The notes below the pieces were generated by a model, which was given only the letters and a program-made list of their open reading frames with translations, searched no databases and was not told the origin of the DNA. The position numbers and the translations under genes are program-made. A stretch of DNA of 64,000 nucleotides from Gemmatimonadaceae bacterium (GTDB lineage: Bacteria; Gemmatimonadota; Gemmatimonadetes; Gemmatimonadales; Gemmatimonadaceae): positions 62,001-126,000 of the forward strand of contig JAIEMN010000020.1 of NCBI GenBank assembly GCA_019752115.1, given 5' to 3'. Positions 8,718 to 17,516 of the stretch are shown in pieces. The stretch's first letter is position 1; every line of letters starts with the position of its first letter.

Positions 8718-8805
8718 CCCCGCCCCCCATGTCACCGACAACCGGCGTCCCCTTTTTCGATACAGGCGTCCTTTTTCGTGGACACCTGTCCGGACATCAG
8801 GGCAG

Positions 8806-9357
8806 TCAGCTCAGCCGGAATCCTGCCGCGTAGAGCAGCGCGAGCGCCGTTTTGGCGTCCTGGATTTCGCCCCGCTCGATCATGGCCAGCGCCGCCGACA
8901 GCTTGGTCGGCACCAGCTCCATGAATTCGTCGGCCTCCCGGGCGGTCTCCCCGGGGGTGAGCCCGGTGGCCAGGAAGAGATGGATCTTCTCGTCCGTGAA
9001 CCCCGGCGTCGTGTACATGGTGAACAGATGTTCGACACGCGACGCCGTGTACCCGGTTTCCTCCCGCAGCTCGCGGTGCGCACACGCGACGGGGGCTTCG
9101 CCGGGATCGAGTCGCCCGGCCGGCACTTCATACAAGAAGGATTCGGCGGCGTAGCGGTACTGCCGGATGAGCAGCACCTCCGGATCGCCATCGAGATCCC
9201 CCAACAGCGGCACCACGGCGCTCGCGCCGGGGTGCCGGATCATTTCGAGCCTGCCGGTGGAGCCGTCGGGAAAGCGCACCTCATCGAGGTCCACCGAAAT
9301 GATGCGCCCGCTGTAGACGCGCTCCCCGCCAACCTTCCCGGTCCCGTCGGTGTTCAC
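8806..9357 (-). CDS. Nudix hydrolase, ADP-ribose pyrophosphatase type
   Basis: A 183-residue protein with a complete Nudix box: G at GRLDPGE, then RELREETGY (G-x5-E-x7-REUxEExGU), about residues 84-107. The fold and surrounding sequence (IRQYRYAAESFLYEVPAG) match the ADP-ribose/nucleoside-diphosphate-sugar branch (NudF-like), which hydrolyses ADP-ribose to AMP and ribose phosphate. GTG at 9357 is used because it forms a GTGA 4-nt overlap with the stop of the SET-domain gene. A longer frame upstream runs inside that gene and is not homologous. Tight coupling to a methyltransferase gene is noteworthy. Exact substrate is uncertain. Confidence 0.88.
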   Translation of the reverse strand: MNTDGTGKVGGERVYSGRIISVDLDEVRFPDGSTGRLEMIRHPGASAVVPLLGDLDGDPEVLLIRQYRYAAESFLYEVPAGRLDPGEAPVACAHRELREETGYTASRVEHLFTMYTTPGFTDEKIHLFLATGLTPGETAREADEFMELVPTKLSAALAMIERGEIQDAKTALALLYAAGFRLS

Positions 9358-10070
9358 CGGCTCTTCCGGCTCGACTTCTCGCCCCGGGTCGCGTGGCGTT
9401 CGGCGACGTGCGGATGCGTGCTGGTCTTGGTGGCCTTCTTCGCGCCTTTCTTCGCGCCCTTCTTCGCCCCCGCCTTCTTCTTGACCGGCTTCTTGGGCAC
9501 CGGCACATCGTTGCCGGCCAGCCACTCGCGGATGGTGGGACGCAGGTACACCGGCACCCGCAGGATCGTCCCCCGGCACTTCTTCGCACCGCACCGGCAG
9601 GCGTAGTAGCGCACATCCTCCGGCTCGTACTCGTCCTGCCAGTCAAACCGGTAGTCGTAGACGAGTTCGGTGCCCGGCGCGATCGCGTTGATCGCCTTGA
9701 TGTAGATGTGCCCGTCTTCGATTTCCGTTTCGCAGTTCGGGTCACACGAGTGATTCAGGAAGCGCGCATCGTTGCCCCCGTAGCGCGCATCGAGCACGAT
9801 CTCGTCGTCGAGGACAAAGAGAAACGTGTGGTGCCGGCCATTGTTGTCGTCGTAGCGACGGTCGGCCTCCGCGTGCGTGATCGGCTGCCCCCAGTACTCA
9901 TCAATGATCTGGCCGGCGCGGATCGGCTTGATGGCAAACGCGCCGCGCCCCTGGATCTTCGATCGCCGCACCTCGTACAGCGTGGACTTGGGCGGACGGG
10001 TGCGGATCGTCTCGCGCACCGACATCGTGCCGGCGACTCGTGCGGGGACCGACTTCTTGGCTGGGCTCAC
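9354..10070 (-). CDS. SET-domain lysine methyltransferase with a histone-H1-like basic tail
   Basis: A 238-residue protein. Residues 30-165 are a SET domain: EVRRSKIQGRGAFA, FLNHSCDPNCE (the NHSC substrate/cofactor knot) and ELVYDYRF. A post-SET zinc motif follows, YACRCGAKKCRGT (C-x-C-x4-C). The catalytic features are all present, so it should transfer methyl groups from S-adenosylmethionine to lysine. The last 50 residues are a Lys/Ala repeat (KKKAGAKKGAKKGAKKATK) resembling histone H1 or Hc1-type nucleoid proteins. This could bind DNA or be a self-substrate (inference). It overlaps the Nudix gene by 4 nt and follows an M16 peptidase gene by 29 nt. The target protein is unknown. Confidence 0.88.
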   Translation of the reverse strand: MSPAKKSVPARVAGTMSVRETIRTRPPKSTLYEVRRSKIQGRGAFAIKPIRAGQIIDEYWGQPITHAEADRRYDDNNGRHHTFLFVLDDEIVLDARYGGNDARFLNHSCDPNCETEIEDGHIYIKAINAIAPGTELVYDYRFDWQDEYEPEDVRYYACRCGAKKCRGTILRVPVYLRPTIREWLAGNDVPVPKKPVKKKAGAKKGAKKGAKKATKTSTHPHVAERHATRGEKSSRKSR

Positions 10071-10099
10071 TCAGAACTCGCAAACGCGGGGAAAGAGAA

Positions 10100-11491
10100 T
10101 CACTCGGTGGCGCGATCGTCGTCGGTTGGTTGATACACGACCGTGGGCCCCAAGCCAAGGGCCTCCACCGGACCGCGGATCACGTCGGCATCGCCGACCA
10201 CGACCACCTGCAGCCGCGCCGGGTCAAGATGGGTCTGCGCCACCCGTAGCACATCCTGCGCCGTGACGGCCCGGACGCGCTCGCGATAGGTATCGAAATA
10301 CGTGCTCGCCAGCCGAAAGATCTCCACGTTCGCCAGTCCACCGGCCACCTCGGCCGTCGTCTCGAAACGAATGGGGAAGACCCCCACGAGATAACTCGTC
10401 GCCAGCGACAGCTCGGCGTCGGTCACCGGCGCTTCGCGAATGCGGGTGAACTCCTGCACGATCTCCCGGAGCGCATCGGCGGTCACATTGGTCTCAACCG
10501 CCGTGGAGATCTCGAACGGGCTCGCGGCCCGGCGCCAGTCGAACGAGGAGTGCGCGCCGTAGGTGAAGGCGTGCGCCTCGCGCAGGTTCAGATTGAGGCG
10601 GGAGGAGAACAGGCCGCCGAGAATCGCGTTCATCACGACGACGGGGAAGTAGTCGTCGTTGAGGCGCGGAATCGTCACGTGTCCCACGCGCAGCTCGCTC
10701 TGCGGAGCGTCCGCCTTGTGCACCAGATGCACCCGGGGCTCCGGAAAGCGCTGCTGATCCAACGGCTCGGTGACCGGCGGGGCCTTGCCGCTCCAGCCGC
10801 CGAAGTGCGCGCTCACCATCTTCACGGCGCGCTCGATATCGATGTCGCCCACCAGCATCAGCGCGGTGGCATCCGGGCGATAGTACTGCGCGTGAAACGC
10901 CACCACCGCGTCGCGCGTGCAGCGTTCGATGCTCTGCTCATCGCCACCGGCCAGCCGAGCGAAACGCGACGCCCGCTGATACAACAGCCGGGAGAAGAAC
11001 ACATCGGCCAACCCGCGCGGCTCGGCCCGCAGCTGCGCGAGGTCAGCCTGCCGTTCGGCCCGCAGGCGCACCAGCTCCGCCTCGGGGAACGAGGGATGGC
11101 AGAGCACCTCGGCCAGCACGGCCAGCGCATCGTCGATGCGGCTCGAGAGCGCGGTGAGCTGCACGATGGCGGAATCCCAGTCGGCCCCGGTGTCGAGCGT
11201 CGTGCCAAGCATCTCGAGACGTGTGGTGAGCTCGAGGGCATTCATGTCGCGCGTCCCTTCGCTCAGGGCGCGCGTCACGAGCTGCGCCAGCCCTTCGACG
11301 TCGCGCGGATCGCGCGTCGCGCCCGCTTCGATCACCGCCAGCGTGGTGACCACTGGATACGCGGGGACATTCGCCACGATCACGCGCAGGCCATTGGCCA
11401 GGATGCGCGTGTCGAAGCTGGGGAAGCGATAGGCGCGCGGTTCGCCTGGCGCCGGCCGGGCCGGGGCGGGTGGCAGCGTCAGCGCGGTCAT
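10100..11491 (-). CDS. M16-family peptidase-like subunit lacking the zinc motif
   Basis: A 463-residue M16 (pitrilysin/processing-peptidase) fold protein. The N-terminal domain keeps the family pattern (LANGLRVIVANVPAYPVV, then VIEAGATRDP). At the position of the catalytic HxxEH, however, it reads LAQLVTRALSEG, so it cannot bind zinc the usual way. The C-terminal domain has the substrate-binding region NLREAHAFTYGAHSSF. Such non-catalytic partners form heterodimers with active M16 subunits. The ATG at 11491 overlaps the stop of the active paralogue by 4 nt (ATGA), supporting a stoichiometric pair. No signal peptide is evident. Confidence 0.9.
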   Translation of the reverse strand: MTALTLPPAPARPAPGEPRAYRFPSFDTRILANGLRVIVANVPAYPVVTTLAVIEAGATRDPRDVEGLAQLVTRALSEGTRDMNALELTTRLEMLGTTLDTGADWDSAIVQLTALSSRIDDALAVLAEVLCHPSFPEAELVRLRAERQADLAQLRAEPRGLADVFFSRLLYQRASRFARLAGGDEQSIERCTRDAVVAFHAQYYRPDATALMLVGDIDIERAVKMVSAHFGGWSGKAPPVTEPLDQQRFPEPRVHLVHKADAPQSELRVGHVTIPRLNDDYFPVVVMNAILGGLFSSRLNLNLREAHAFTYGAHSSFDWRRAASPFEISTAVETNVTADALREIVQEFTRIREAPVTDAELSLATSYLVGVFPIRFETTAEVAGGLANVEIFRLASTYFDTYRERVRAVTAQDVLRVAQTHLDPARLQVVVVGDADVIRGPVEALGLGPTVVYQPTDDDRATE

Positions 11492-12801
11492 GCGCCCACC
11501 TCCGCCATCGTATCGGCATCCGCCGGTGCGTCGGACTCCTCGGCGGGCACGTAGAGCAGCAGCGCGCGGTTGTCGGGGCCCAGTCGTTCGCGGGCCAGCG
11601 CCGAGACATCTGCGGCGGTGGTGGCGGCATAGCGTGCCACCTGCGTGTTGGCGAGCGCGGCGTCGCCAAAGTAGGTCGCAAAACGGGAAAGCTGGTCGGC
11701 GCGCTCCGCCGCCGACTGCATGCTGGTCACGAAGCTCGTTTCGATCAGCGCACGGGCGCGCGTGACTTCGGCCTCCGTCACGCCGTGCTGATGGATCAGA
11801 TCGAGTTCGGCCAGCACCGCGGCTTCGAGCTGCTCCGGGGAAATACCGGGGAGTGCCGTGGCGTCTACGACCAGCAGGTCGCTCCCCTTGGCCAGATCGT
11901 AGGTGAACGCCGACGCCTGCGAGGCAATCCGCTGGCGGCGCACGAGCGACTGCTCCAGGCGGCACCCCGTCCGGAGTCCGAGCACGGCGGCGGCCAGCGA
12001 CGCGGCGTAGTAGCCATCCGTGCCAAAAACCGGAGTCCGACAGGCGACGAACAGCCGCGGCAGGGCCACGGCATCGGGTACCACCTCGCGACGCGTGTCA
12101 CCGAACGTGGGCGGTACCGTCATGTCGCGCAGCGGCGGGCGGTTCGTGCCCGCCGGAATGGGCCCGAAGTACTCCGCAATCAGGCGCATCGCCTCGGTCC
12201 GGTCAAAGTCGCCGGCGACTGTCAGGACCGCGTTATCTGGCGTGTAGTAGGTTCGAAAGAAGTCGGCCACATCGTCCAGCGACGCATCGGTCAGATGCTC
12301 CATGGATCCGATGAGGGAATGGTGGAACGGATGCCCCTCCGGAAAGGTCAGGGCGGGCAGACGCTCCCACCACGTGCCGTACGGCTGGTTGTCCACGCTC
12401 CACCGTCGTTCGTTCTTCACCACGTCCCGTTGCGTGTCGAGCTTCTGCTGCGTCAGCCCGGGGAGCATCCGCCCCATGCGGTCGGCTTCGAGCCACAGCG
12501 CGAGCCCGAGCTGATGCGACGGCATGGTTTCGTAGTAGTTCGTACGGTCGAGCCACGTGGACCCGTTCAGGGTCCCGCCGGCCCGCTGCACGAGTTCGAA
12601 GTGCTCATTCGCTTCCACGTTCTCCGAACCCTGGAAGAGCATGTGCTCGAAGAGATGCGCGAAGCCGGTGCGCTCGAGACGTTCATTGGCGGAGCCGACG
12701 TGGTACCAGAGATTCACGGCCACGATCGGCGCCGTATGGTCCTCCGAGAGCACCACGTGAAGGCCGTTCGGAAGGTGGTAGCTCTCGACGGGGATGTGCA
12801 T
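11488..12801 (-). CDS. M16-family zinc metallopeptidase, catalytic subunit
   Basis: A 437-residue M16 peptidase with the inverted zinc motif in GFAHLFEHMLFQGSENV (HLFEH, about residue 47). Downstream acidic residues in the ALWLEADRMGRM helix supply the third ligand. It probably degrades peptides together with the inactive subunit encoded next. Insulinase/processing-peptidase relatives of this type are often annotated as pitrilysin family. It starts with ATG at 12801, 44 nt from the divergent lipoprotein gene at 12846. The two promoters must therefore overlap in that short gap. There is no convincing signal peptide. Confidence 0.93.
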   Translation of the reverse strand: MHIPVESYHLPNGLHVVLSEDHTAPIVAVNLWYHVGSANERLERTGFAHLFEHMLFQGSENVEANEHFELVQRAGGTLNGSTWLDRTNYYETMPSHQLGLALWLEADRMGRMLPGLTQQKLDTQRDVVKNERRWSVDNQPYGTWWERLPALTFPEGHPFHHSLIGSMEHLTDASLDDVADFFRTYYTPDNAVLTVAGDFDRTEAMRLIAEYFGPIPAGTNRPPLRDMTVPPTFGDTRREVVPDAVALPRLFVACRTPVFGTDGYYAASLAAAVLGLRTGCRLEQSLVRRQRIASQASAFTYDLAKGSDLLVVDATALPGISPEQLEAAVLAELDLIHQHGVTEAEVTRARALIETSFVTSMQSAAERADQLSRFATYFGDAALANTQVARYAATTAADVSALARERLGPDNRALLLYVPAEESDAPADADTMAEVGA

Positions 12802-12845
12802 GTGCCAAATTTCAGGGGTGGTACAGGAACCCGGAACCCTCGTTC

Positions 12846-14663
12846 ATGTCCATGATCGCACGCGGTACACGGTTATGCACCATCATCGTTGGCGCGTGCG
12901 CGACGATGCTCGGTGTGTCGGCCTGCAGCAGTGACCCGGTCCCCACGCAGAATCTGGCGATTGGCACCACGTCGCTGAGCGCGACGGTCGCCACGTCGCC
13001 GGCGGCGGTCCCCTCGGTGCGCATTGCCGACAAAGGGGGCAAGGGGGTGAAGGGCGTCATGGTGCGCTGGAAGGCGAGTGGTGGTGGTCTCGTCACCAAC
13101 GACTCCATTCGCACGGCCTCCGACGGCACCGCCTCGTCTGGTGGATGGCGGCTCGGGACCACCGCCGGGCTGCAGACGCTTACCGCCACCGCGGATGGCG
13201 TGCCGGCCGTGACCTTCACGGCCACCGCCGCCGCCGGACCCGTGACCCAACTGGCGCCGAGCAACAGCATCAGCGGCTCGCCCGTGGTCAACTCCGTTGT
13301 GTCGCCGGCGCCGGTGGTGAAGGCCATGGACGTCTACGGCAATCCAGTTCCGGGCGTCACCATCACCTTTGTCCCGGCGACCGGGGCTGGTTCGGTCACC
13401 GGCGCCCAGCAGACCACCAATGAGGCCGGCCTCGCCACCGTTGGCGGGTGGCAGCTCGGCACCACCGCCGGCATTCAGGTGCTGCAGGCCACTGCCGCCG
13501 GTACCAGTGGCACGACCTTCAGCGTCGCCGCCATCCCCGGGCCCGCCGCCGATCTCGTGCGCTTCACCGCCGCCGCGGTAGACGGCCCCGCGGGCACGGC
13601 GATCAATCCGGCGCCCGGCGTGAAGGTGGTGGACGCCTTCGGCAATGGCGTCGGCAACGTGCCGGTGACCTTCACCCCGGGGAGCAATTCGGGCTCGGTC
13701 ACCTCGAGCACGGTGCTCAGCGATCCGGCGACCGGTACCGCCTTCGTTGGCTCTTGGATTCTTGGCACGCAGTCCGTGCAGACGCTCACCGCCACCAGCT
13801 CGCTGCTCCCGGGCAAGAGTGTCGGCTTCACGGCAAACGTGATTGCGACCGCGTTCAATCTGGAAGTGCGCTTCATCGGTACGCCCACCACGCTCGTGCA
13901 GACGGCCTTCACCGACGCCGCGCGGCGCTGGCGGCAGATCATCGTGGGGCACGTGCACGATGTGCTCGCGAACGTCAATCTGGCCACCTTCTGCGACAGC
14001 TGGCTGCCGCAGATCAACGAGACGGTGAAGGACGTCGTGATCTACGCCCGCACGACGCCCATTGATGGCGCCGGCCAGATCCTCGGGCAGGCGTACGTCT
14101 GCGGTTACAACAACTCCAACAACATGCCGGTGATCGGCGTGATGGAGTTCGATGAAGCCGACATGCCCGGCCTTATCGCGCGTGGCACGCTGAACGATGT
14201 CATCCTGCACGAAATGGGACACGTGCTCGGGTTCGGTACCCTCTGGGATGCCGGGCGCTCGCTCCTGACCGGCGCCGGCACCAGCGATCCGTACTTCGTG
14301 GGATCGAATGCGCGCGCCGAGTTCGCCGCCATGAATACCACCACGTACAGCGGCAATCCGGTCCCCATCGAGAACTCTGGCGGCGCCGGCACGCGCGACT
14401 CGCACTGGCGCGAAACCATTCTGCAGGATGAGCTCATGACGGGCTATCTCACCGGCAGCACGCGTCCGTTGTCACGCCTCACGATCGCGTCGATGCGCGA
14501 CATGGGCTACACGGTGAGTTACAGCACCGCCGATGCGTATCGCATCACGGCGGCGTTGTATCAGTTCCCCTTCGTGCAAAGCGGACTCGAGCTGCACGGC
14601 GACATCAAGCGCACGCCCGGGGTGGCGTTTGGCCCGAAAGGCGCGGTGATCAAGCTGCGGTGA
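12846..14663 (+). CDS. Lipoprotein with three Ig-like repeats and a leishmanolysin-like (M8) protease domain
   Basis: A 605-residue exported protein. A lipoprotein signal peptide ends at VSAC (Cys27). Residues 35-330 hold three repeats of about 95 residues sharing DxxGNxVPxVxITF-type and GGWQLGTTAG-type signatures, as in bacterial Ig-like (invasin/Big_1) domains. The C-terminal half is a metzincin-like peptidase. It has HEMGHVLGFG (about residue 457), then SHWRE supplying a possible third His, then ELMTGY as a Met-turn. This matches the M8 leishmanolysin layout. A close paralogue starts at 15582. A second possible start ATG lies two codons in. Likely a surface-anchored protease; the substrate is unknown. 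Confidence 0.88.
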   Translation: MSMIARGTRLCTIIVGACATMLGVSACSSDPVPTQNLAIGTTSLSATVATSPAAVPSVRIADKGGKGVKGVMVRWKASGGGLVTNDSIRTASDGTASSGGWRLGTTAGLQTLTATADGVPAVTFTATAAAGPVTQLAPSNSISGSPVVNSVVSPAPVVKAMDVYGNPVPGVTITFVPATGAGSVTGAQQTTNEAGLATVGGWQLGTTAGIQVLQATAAGTSGTTFSVAAIPGPAADLVRFTAAAVDGPAGTAINPAPGVKVVDAFGNGVGNVPVTFTPGSNSGSVTSSTVLSDPATGTAFVGSWILGTQSVQTLTATSSLLPGKSVGFTANVIATAFNLEVRFIGTPTTLVQTAFTDAARRWRQIIVGHVHDVLANVNLATFCDSWLPQINETVKDVVIYARTTPIDGAGQILGQAYVCGYNNSNNMPVIGVMEFDEADMPGLIARGTLNDVILHEMGHVLGFGTLWDAGRSLLTGAGTSDPYFVGSNARAEFAAMNTTTYSGNPVPIENSGGAGTRDSHWRETILQDELMTGYLTGSTRPLSRLTIASMRDMGYTVSYSTADAYRITAALYQFPFVQSGLELHGDIKRTPGVAFGPKGAVIKLR

Positions 14664-14673
14664 CGGGAGCACT

Positions 14674-14696
14674 CCGCGCGGTGCATCACCGCGCGG
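14674..14696. terminator. Bidirectional terminator-like hairpin
   Basis: A perfect 10-bp stem (ccgcgcggtg / caccgcgcgg) with a 3-nt loop lies between two converging genes ending at 14663 and 14705. It is very GC-rich with no T-run, so the role rests on position. Confidence 0.6.
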
Positions 14697-14704
14697 CGTG
14701 TCCG

Positions 14705-15382
14705 TCAGGCGTCGACGAGCCGCTTGCCGGTCAGGCGCAGCCACACCAGCAGCGCCACATCGGTCGGCAGCGCCACCGATTCGCGCAGCATGTACTCGAG
14801 CACCGCCCGATTCGCTGAGATCGGGCTGGTCCGCGTGGGCGACGGCATCGGCTGCAGGCCGTGCAGCCGTGCGAGAATGTCCAGGCGCAGCATGTGGAAC
14901 GGGTCGCTGACCACCAGCACGCGCGGCCGCGCGGGGAGGCGATCAGCGCGACCGATCGGCGTGGAATCGCGGAGCGCTTCGAGCACGGACGCGGCGCCTT
15001 CGATGGACGCGAGCGATGTGCGGCCCGCCGGCTCCAGGAAAATCGCCGTATTGGGGACGCCGCGGCGCGCGAGATAGCGGCGACCGGCCGCCGCTTCGCT
15101 GATCAGATCGCCCTGACGACGCCCGCCGGTCACCACGATGCGCGGCGCCTCCGCGGCCTTCCATAGCGACAAGGCGTGATCCAGCCGCGAGCGCAGCACC
15201 GGCGAGGGGCGGCCCCCGTACTGGGCCGCGCCGAGTACCACGATGGCGTCGGCGGGCCCGTGGCTCGTGCGCCGCGCCCAGCCGGCGATGCACGCCAGCG
15301 AGGCCAGCCACCCGATCGCCAGCACGGCGACCAGTCGCAGTGCGAATTGGCGAAGACCGGTACCACGTGACGCGCGGGCCAT
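14705..15382 (-). CDS. YdcF/ElyC/SanA-like DUF218 membrane protein
   Basis: A 225-residue protein with one N-terminal membrane helix (about residues 15-34). A DUF218 domain follows: DAIVVLGAAQYGGRPSPVL, IVVTGGRRQGD and VLVVSDPFHMLR are the conserved strands and the nucleotide-like-binding loops. Family members such as ElyC and SanA affect peptidoglycan and envelope integrity; the biochemical activity is not settled. It sits on the opposite strand between two paralogous protease-lipoprotein genes, so it may have been inserted within a tandem duplication or carried along with it. Start ATG at 15382. Confidence 0.85.
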   Translation of the reverse strand: MARASRGTGLRQFALRLVAVLAIGWLASLACIAGWARRTSHGPADAIVVLGAAQYGGRPSPVLRSRLDHALSLWKAAEAPRIVVTGGRRQGDLISEAAAGRRYLARRGVPNTAIFLEPAGRTSLASIEGAASVLEALRDSTPIGRADRLPARPRVLVVSDPFHMLRLDILARLHGLQPMPSPTRTSPISANRAVLEYMLRESVALPTDVALLVWLRLTGKRLVDA

Positions 15383-15581
15383 GTGGCGAAACTACCCAAT
15401 CGCCCGCGCCACGGCACCATCCGGCGGGACCGGCCGTTCGCGGAATGTCCCCGGAACGATCGCTGGATGTGCTCTCCATGATGACTTCGCCATATTGGTG
15501 AGCGTCCGCAGCTGGTTGGGCTCGCCGCCGCAGGACCGGCCGGCAGACTCGACAGGGCTTTCCATTGACCGCTTGGCCGAC

Positions 15582-17441
15582 ATGACCCTCCCGCCCCTCT
15601 CGCCTCGTTCTGCGCCGCGCCGTATCTCGCTGCGACGCCTCCTGGTTGGCACCATCGCCCTCACCCTCGCCGCGTGCAAAGGCGATGCGCCGGTCCCGTC
15701 GTCGGCGACCGCCGTCACCACGGTGACCATCGCGGCACCGGTCGCGTCACGGCTGAGTGAAATGAACGCGCCGGTGGTGAAGATCGCCGACGCCAAGGGC
15801 AAACCGATGCGCAACCTGCTCGTGCGCTGGAAGGTGACGAGCGGCGGCGGTTCGGTGATCAATGACTCCTCGCGCACCGACGCGCAGGGGCAGGCGACGT
15901 CGGGCGGCTGGAATCTCGGCACGACAGCCGGGGTGCAGACGCTCACGGCGACCCTCGACGGATTGCCGCCGGTGACGTTCACGGCCAACGCGGTACCCGG
16001 CCCGATTTCCGAGCTCACGCCGGTCACGACGACGTTCACGACGACCGTCGTGAACCAGACGGTGGTCCCCTCGCCGGCCGTGCTCGCCAAGGATGCGTAC
16101 GGCAACATCGTGCCCGGCGGTCAGGTCGTGTTTGCGCTCGCGCAGTCGCAGGGCACGCTCGTCGGCGAAACGCAGGCCACCAATGCCCAAGGCATCGCGA
16201 CGCTCGCCAGCTGGCAGCTCGGTACGACGGCCGGAACGCAATCGGTGCGCGCCACCTCCCCCACGGCGCAGGCGATCACCATCTCGGTGACCGCGCGGCC
16301 GGGACCGGTCACGAAGCTCATTGCGCTGACCCAGCCGGATGTGGCCGGTGTCGTGTCCACCGCCGTTGGTGCAACGCCCACGGTGCGCACGGCGGATGCG
16401 TTCAACAACGGCGTGCCCAACATCCCCGTCACGTGGACGCTCGGCGCCAACTCGGGCACCATTACGACGCCCACGGCCGTGTCGGACGCCAATGGCGTGG
16501 CGACGCCGGGCGCGTGGGTGCTCGGCACCGCCACGACGCAGACGCTCACGGCGTCGAGCAGTGCAGTCCCGGGCACCACGCTCGCCTTCACGGCGCGTCC
16601 GGTGACGACGCTGTTCGACATCGGGCTGGTCTTCGTCGGCAGCGGCGGCACGGAGGTGATGCGCGATGCCTTCCGGTCGGCGGCCACGCGCTGGCGTTCG
16701 GTCATCACCGGCGATGTGCAGACGTCGCGACTCACGGCGCCGGCGAGCAGCTGCGCGTCGTGGCAGCCGGCGGTGGACTCCACCATCAACGACGTGCTGA
16801 TCTGGGCGCGCATTGGGCCCATCGATGGCGTGAACAACATCCTGGCCCGTGCCGGCCCATGCTACATCAATCAGGGCACGCGGCTGACGGTGGCCGGCAT
16901 CATGGAGTTCGATGAAGCCGACCTGCCGAACCTCATCAACAACGGTGGGATCGTGGACGTGATCACCCATGAAATGGGGCACGTCCTCGGCATCGGCACG
17001 CTCTGGAACTTTGGCGGGCGCTCGCTGCTCGTCGGCGCCGGCAGCGGCGATCCGTACTTCCAGGGCGCGGCGGCGCGCGCCGGGTTCACCGCGGTGAACA
17101 CCGTGCTCTACAGCGGCAATCCGGTGCCGGTGGAAAACTCCGGTGGCAGCGGCACGCGGGACTCACACTGGCGCGAAACGACCTTCGGCCGCGAGCTCAT
17201 GACCGGCTTCTACAACAGTGGCGCACTCAATCCGCTGAGCCGCATCACGATCGGCTCGCTCGAAGATCTTGGCTATCAGGTCAACTACAACGCGTCGGAG
17301 CCCTACAGCATCACCGCCCTGCTCTACACCTTCCCGTTCACGCCGTCGGCCAATCTCATTCCGATCATCGACGACGTGACGTCCATCCCGCTCTACGAAC
17401 TGCGTAACGGACGCGGGGTCCTGATTCGCGCGGCGCGCTGA
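15582..17441 (+). CDS. Lipoprotein with Ig-like repeats and leishmanolysin-like protease (paralogue of 12846-14663)
   Basis: A 619-residue protein with the same layout as the gene at 12846. It has a lipobox LAAC (about residue 30), three Ig-like repeats (GGWNLGTTAG, ASWQLGTTAG, PGAWVLGTATT) and a protease domain with HEMGHVLGIG, SHWRE and ELMTGF. The C-terminal tail differs, ending LRNGRGVLIRAAR. ATG 15582 was chosen because it gives a classic lipoprotein signal peptide. The frame is open further upstream but is not protein-like there. The shared motifs in the same order suggest a tandem duplication, with paralogues possibly specialised for different substrates. Confidence 0.88.
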   Translation: MTLPPLSPRSAPRRISLRRLLVGTIALTLAACKGDAPVPSSATAVTTVTIAAPVASRLSEMNAPVVKIADAKGKPMRNLLVRWKVTSGGGSVINDSSRTDAQGQATSGGWNLGTTAGVQTLTATLDGLPPVTFTANAVPGPISELTPVTTTFTTTVVNQTVVPSPAVLAKDAYGNIVPGGQVVFALAQSQGTLVGETQATNAQGIATLASWQLGTTAGTQSVRATSPTAQAITISVTARPGPVTKLIALTQPDVAGVVSTAVGATPTVRTADAFNNGVPNIPVTWTLGANSGTITTPTAVSDANGVATPGAWVLGTATTQTLTASSSAVPGTTLAFTARPVTTLFDIGLVFVGSGGTEVMRDAFRSAATRWRSVITGDVQTSRLTAPASSCASWQPAVDSTINDVLIWARIGPIDGVNNILARAGPCYINQGTRLTVAGIMEFDEADLPNLINNGGIVDVITHEMGHVLGIGTLWNFGGRSLLVGAGSGDPYFQGAAARAGFTAVNTVLYSGNPVPVENSGGSGTRDSHWRETTFGRELMTGFYNSGALNPLSRITIGSLEDLGYQVNYNASEPYSITALLYTFPFTPSANLIPIIDDVTSIPLYELRNGRGVLIRAAR

Positions 17442-17456
17442 TCGGTTCGCGAAGCG

Positions 17457-17500
17457 GTGGTGATGGCGTGGTGATGGCGTGGTGATGGCGTGGTGATCGC
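17457..17500. repeat. 11-bp tandem repeat, 4 copies
   Basis: Three exact copies of gtggtgatggc and a fourth with one change (gtggtgatcgc) lie just after the stop of the lipoprotein gene. The last copy forms the left arm of the terminator hairpin at 17488-17516, so the array may have grown by slippage from the hairpin arm. Confidence 0.9.
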
Positions 17501-17516
17501 TAGGCGATCACCACGC
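17488..17516. terminator. Bidirectional terminator-like hairpin overlapping a stop codon
   Basis: A perfect 13-bp stem (gcgtggtgatcgc / gcgatcaccacgc) with a 3-nt loop. The loop region contains the TAG of the minus-strand nuclease gene (17500-17502). It separates two converging genes. Confidence 0.75.

Noticed and set aside
12873..14405. Long frame opposite the first protease lipoprotein
   Set aside because: A shadow of repetitive Gly/Thr/Ala codons; the plus-strand product has a signal peptide and zinc motif.
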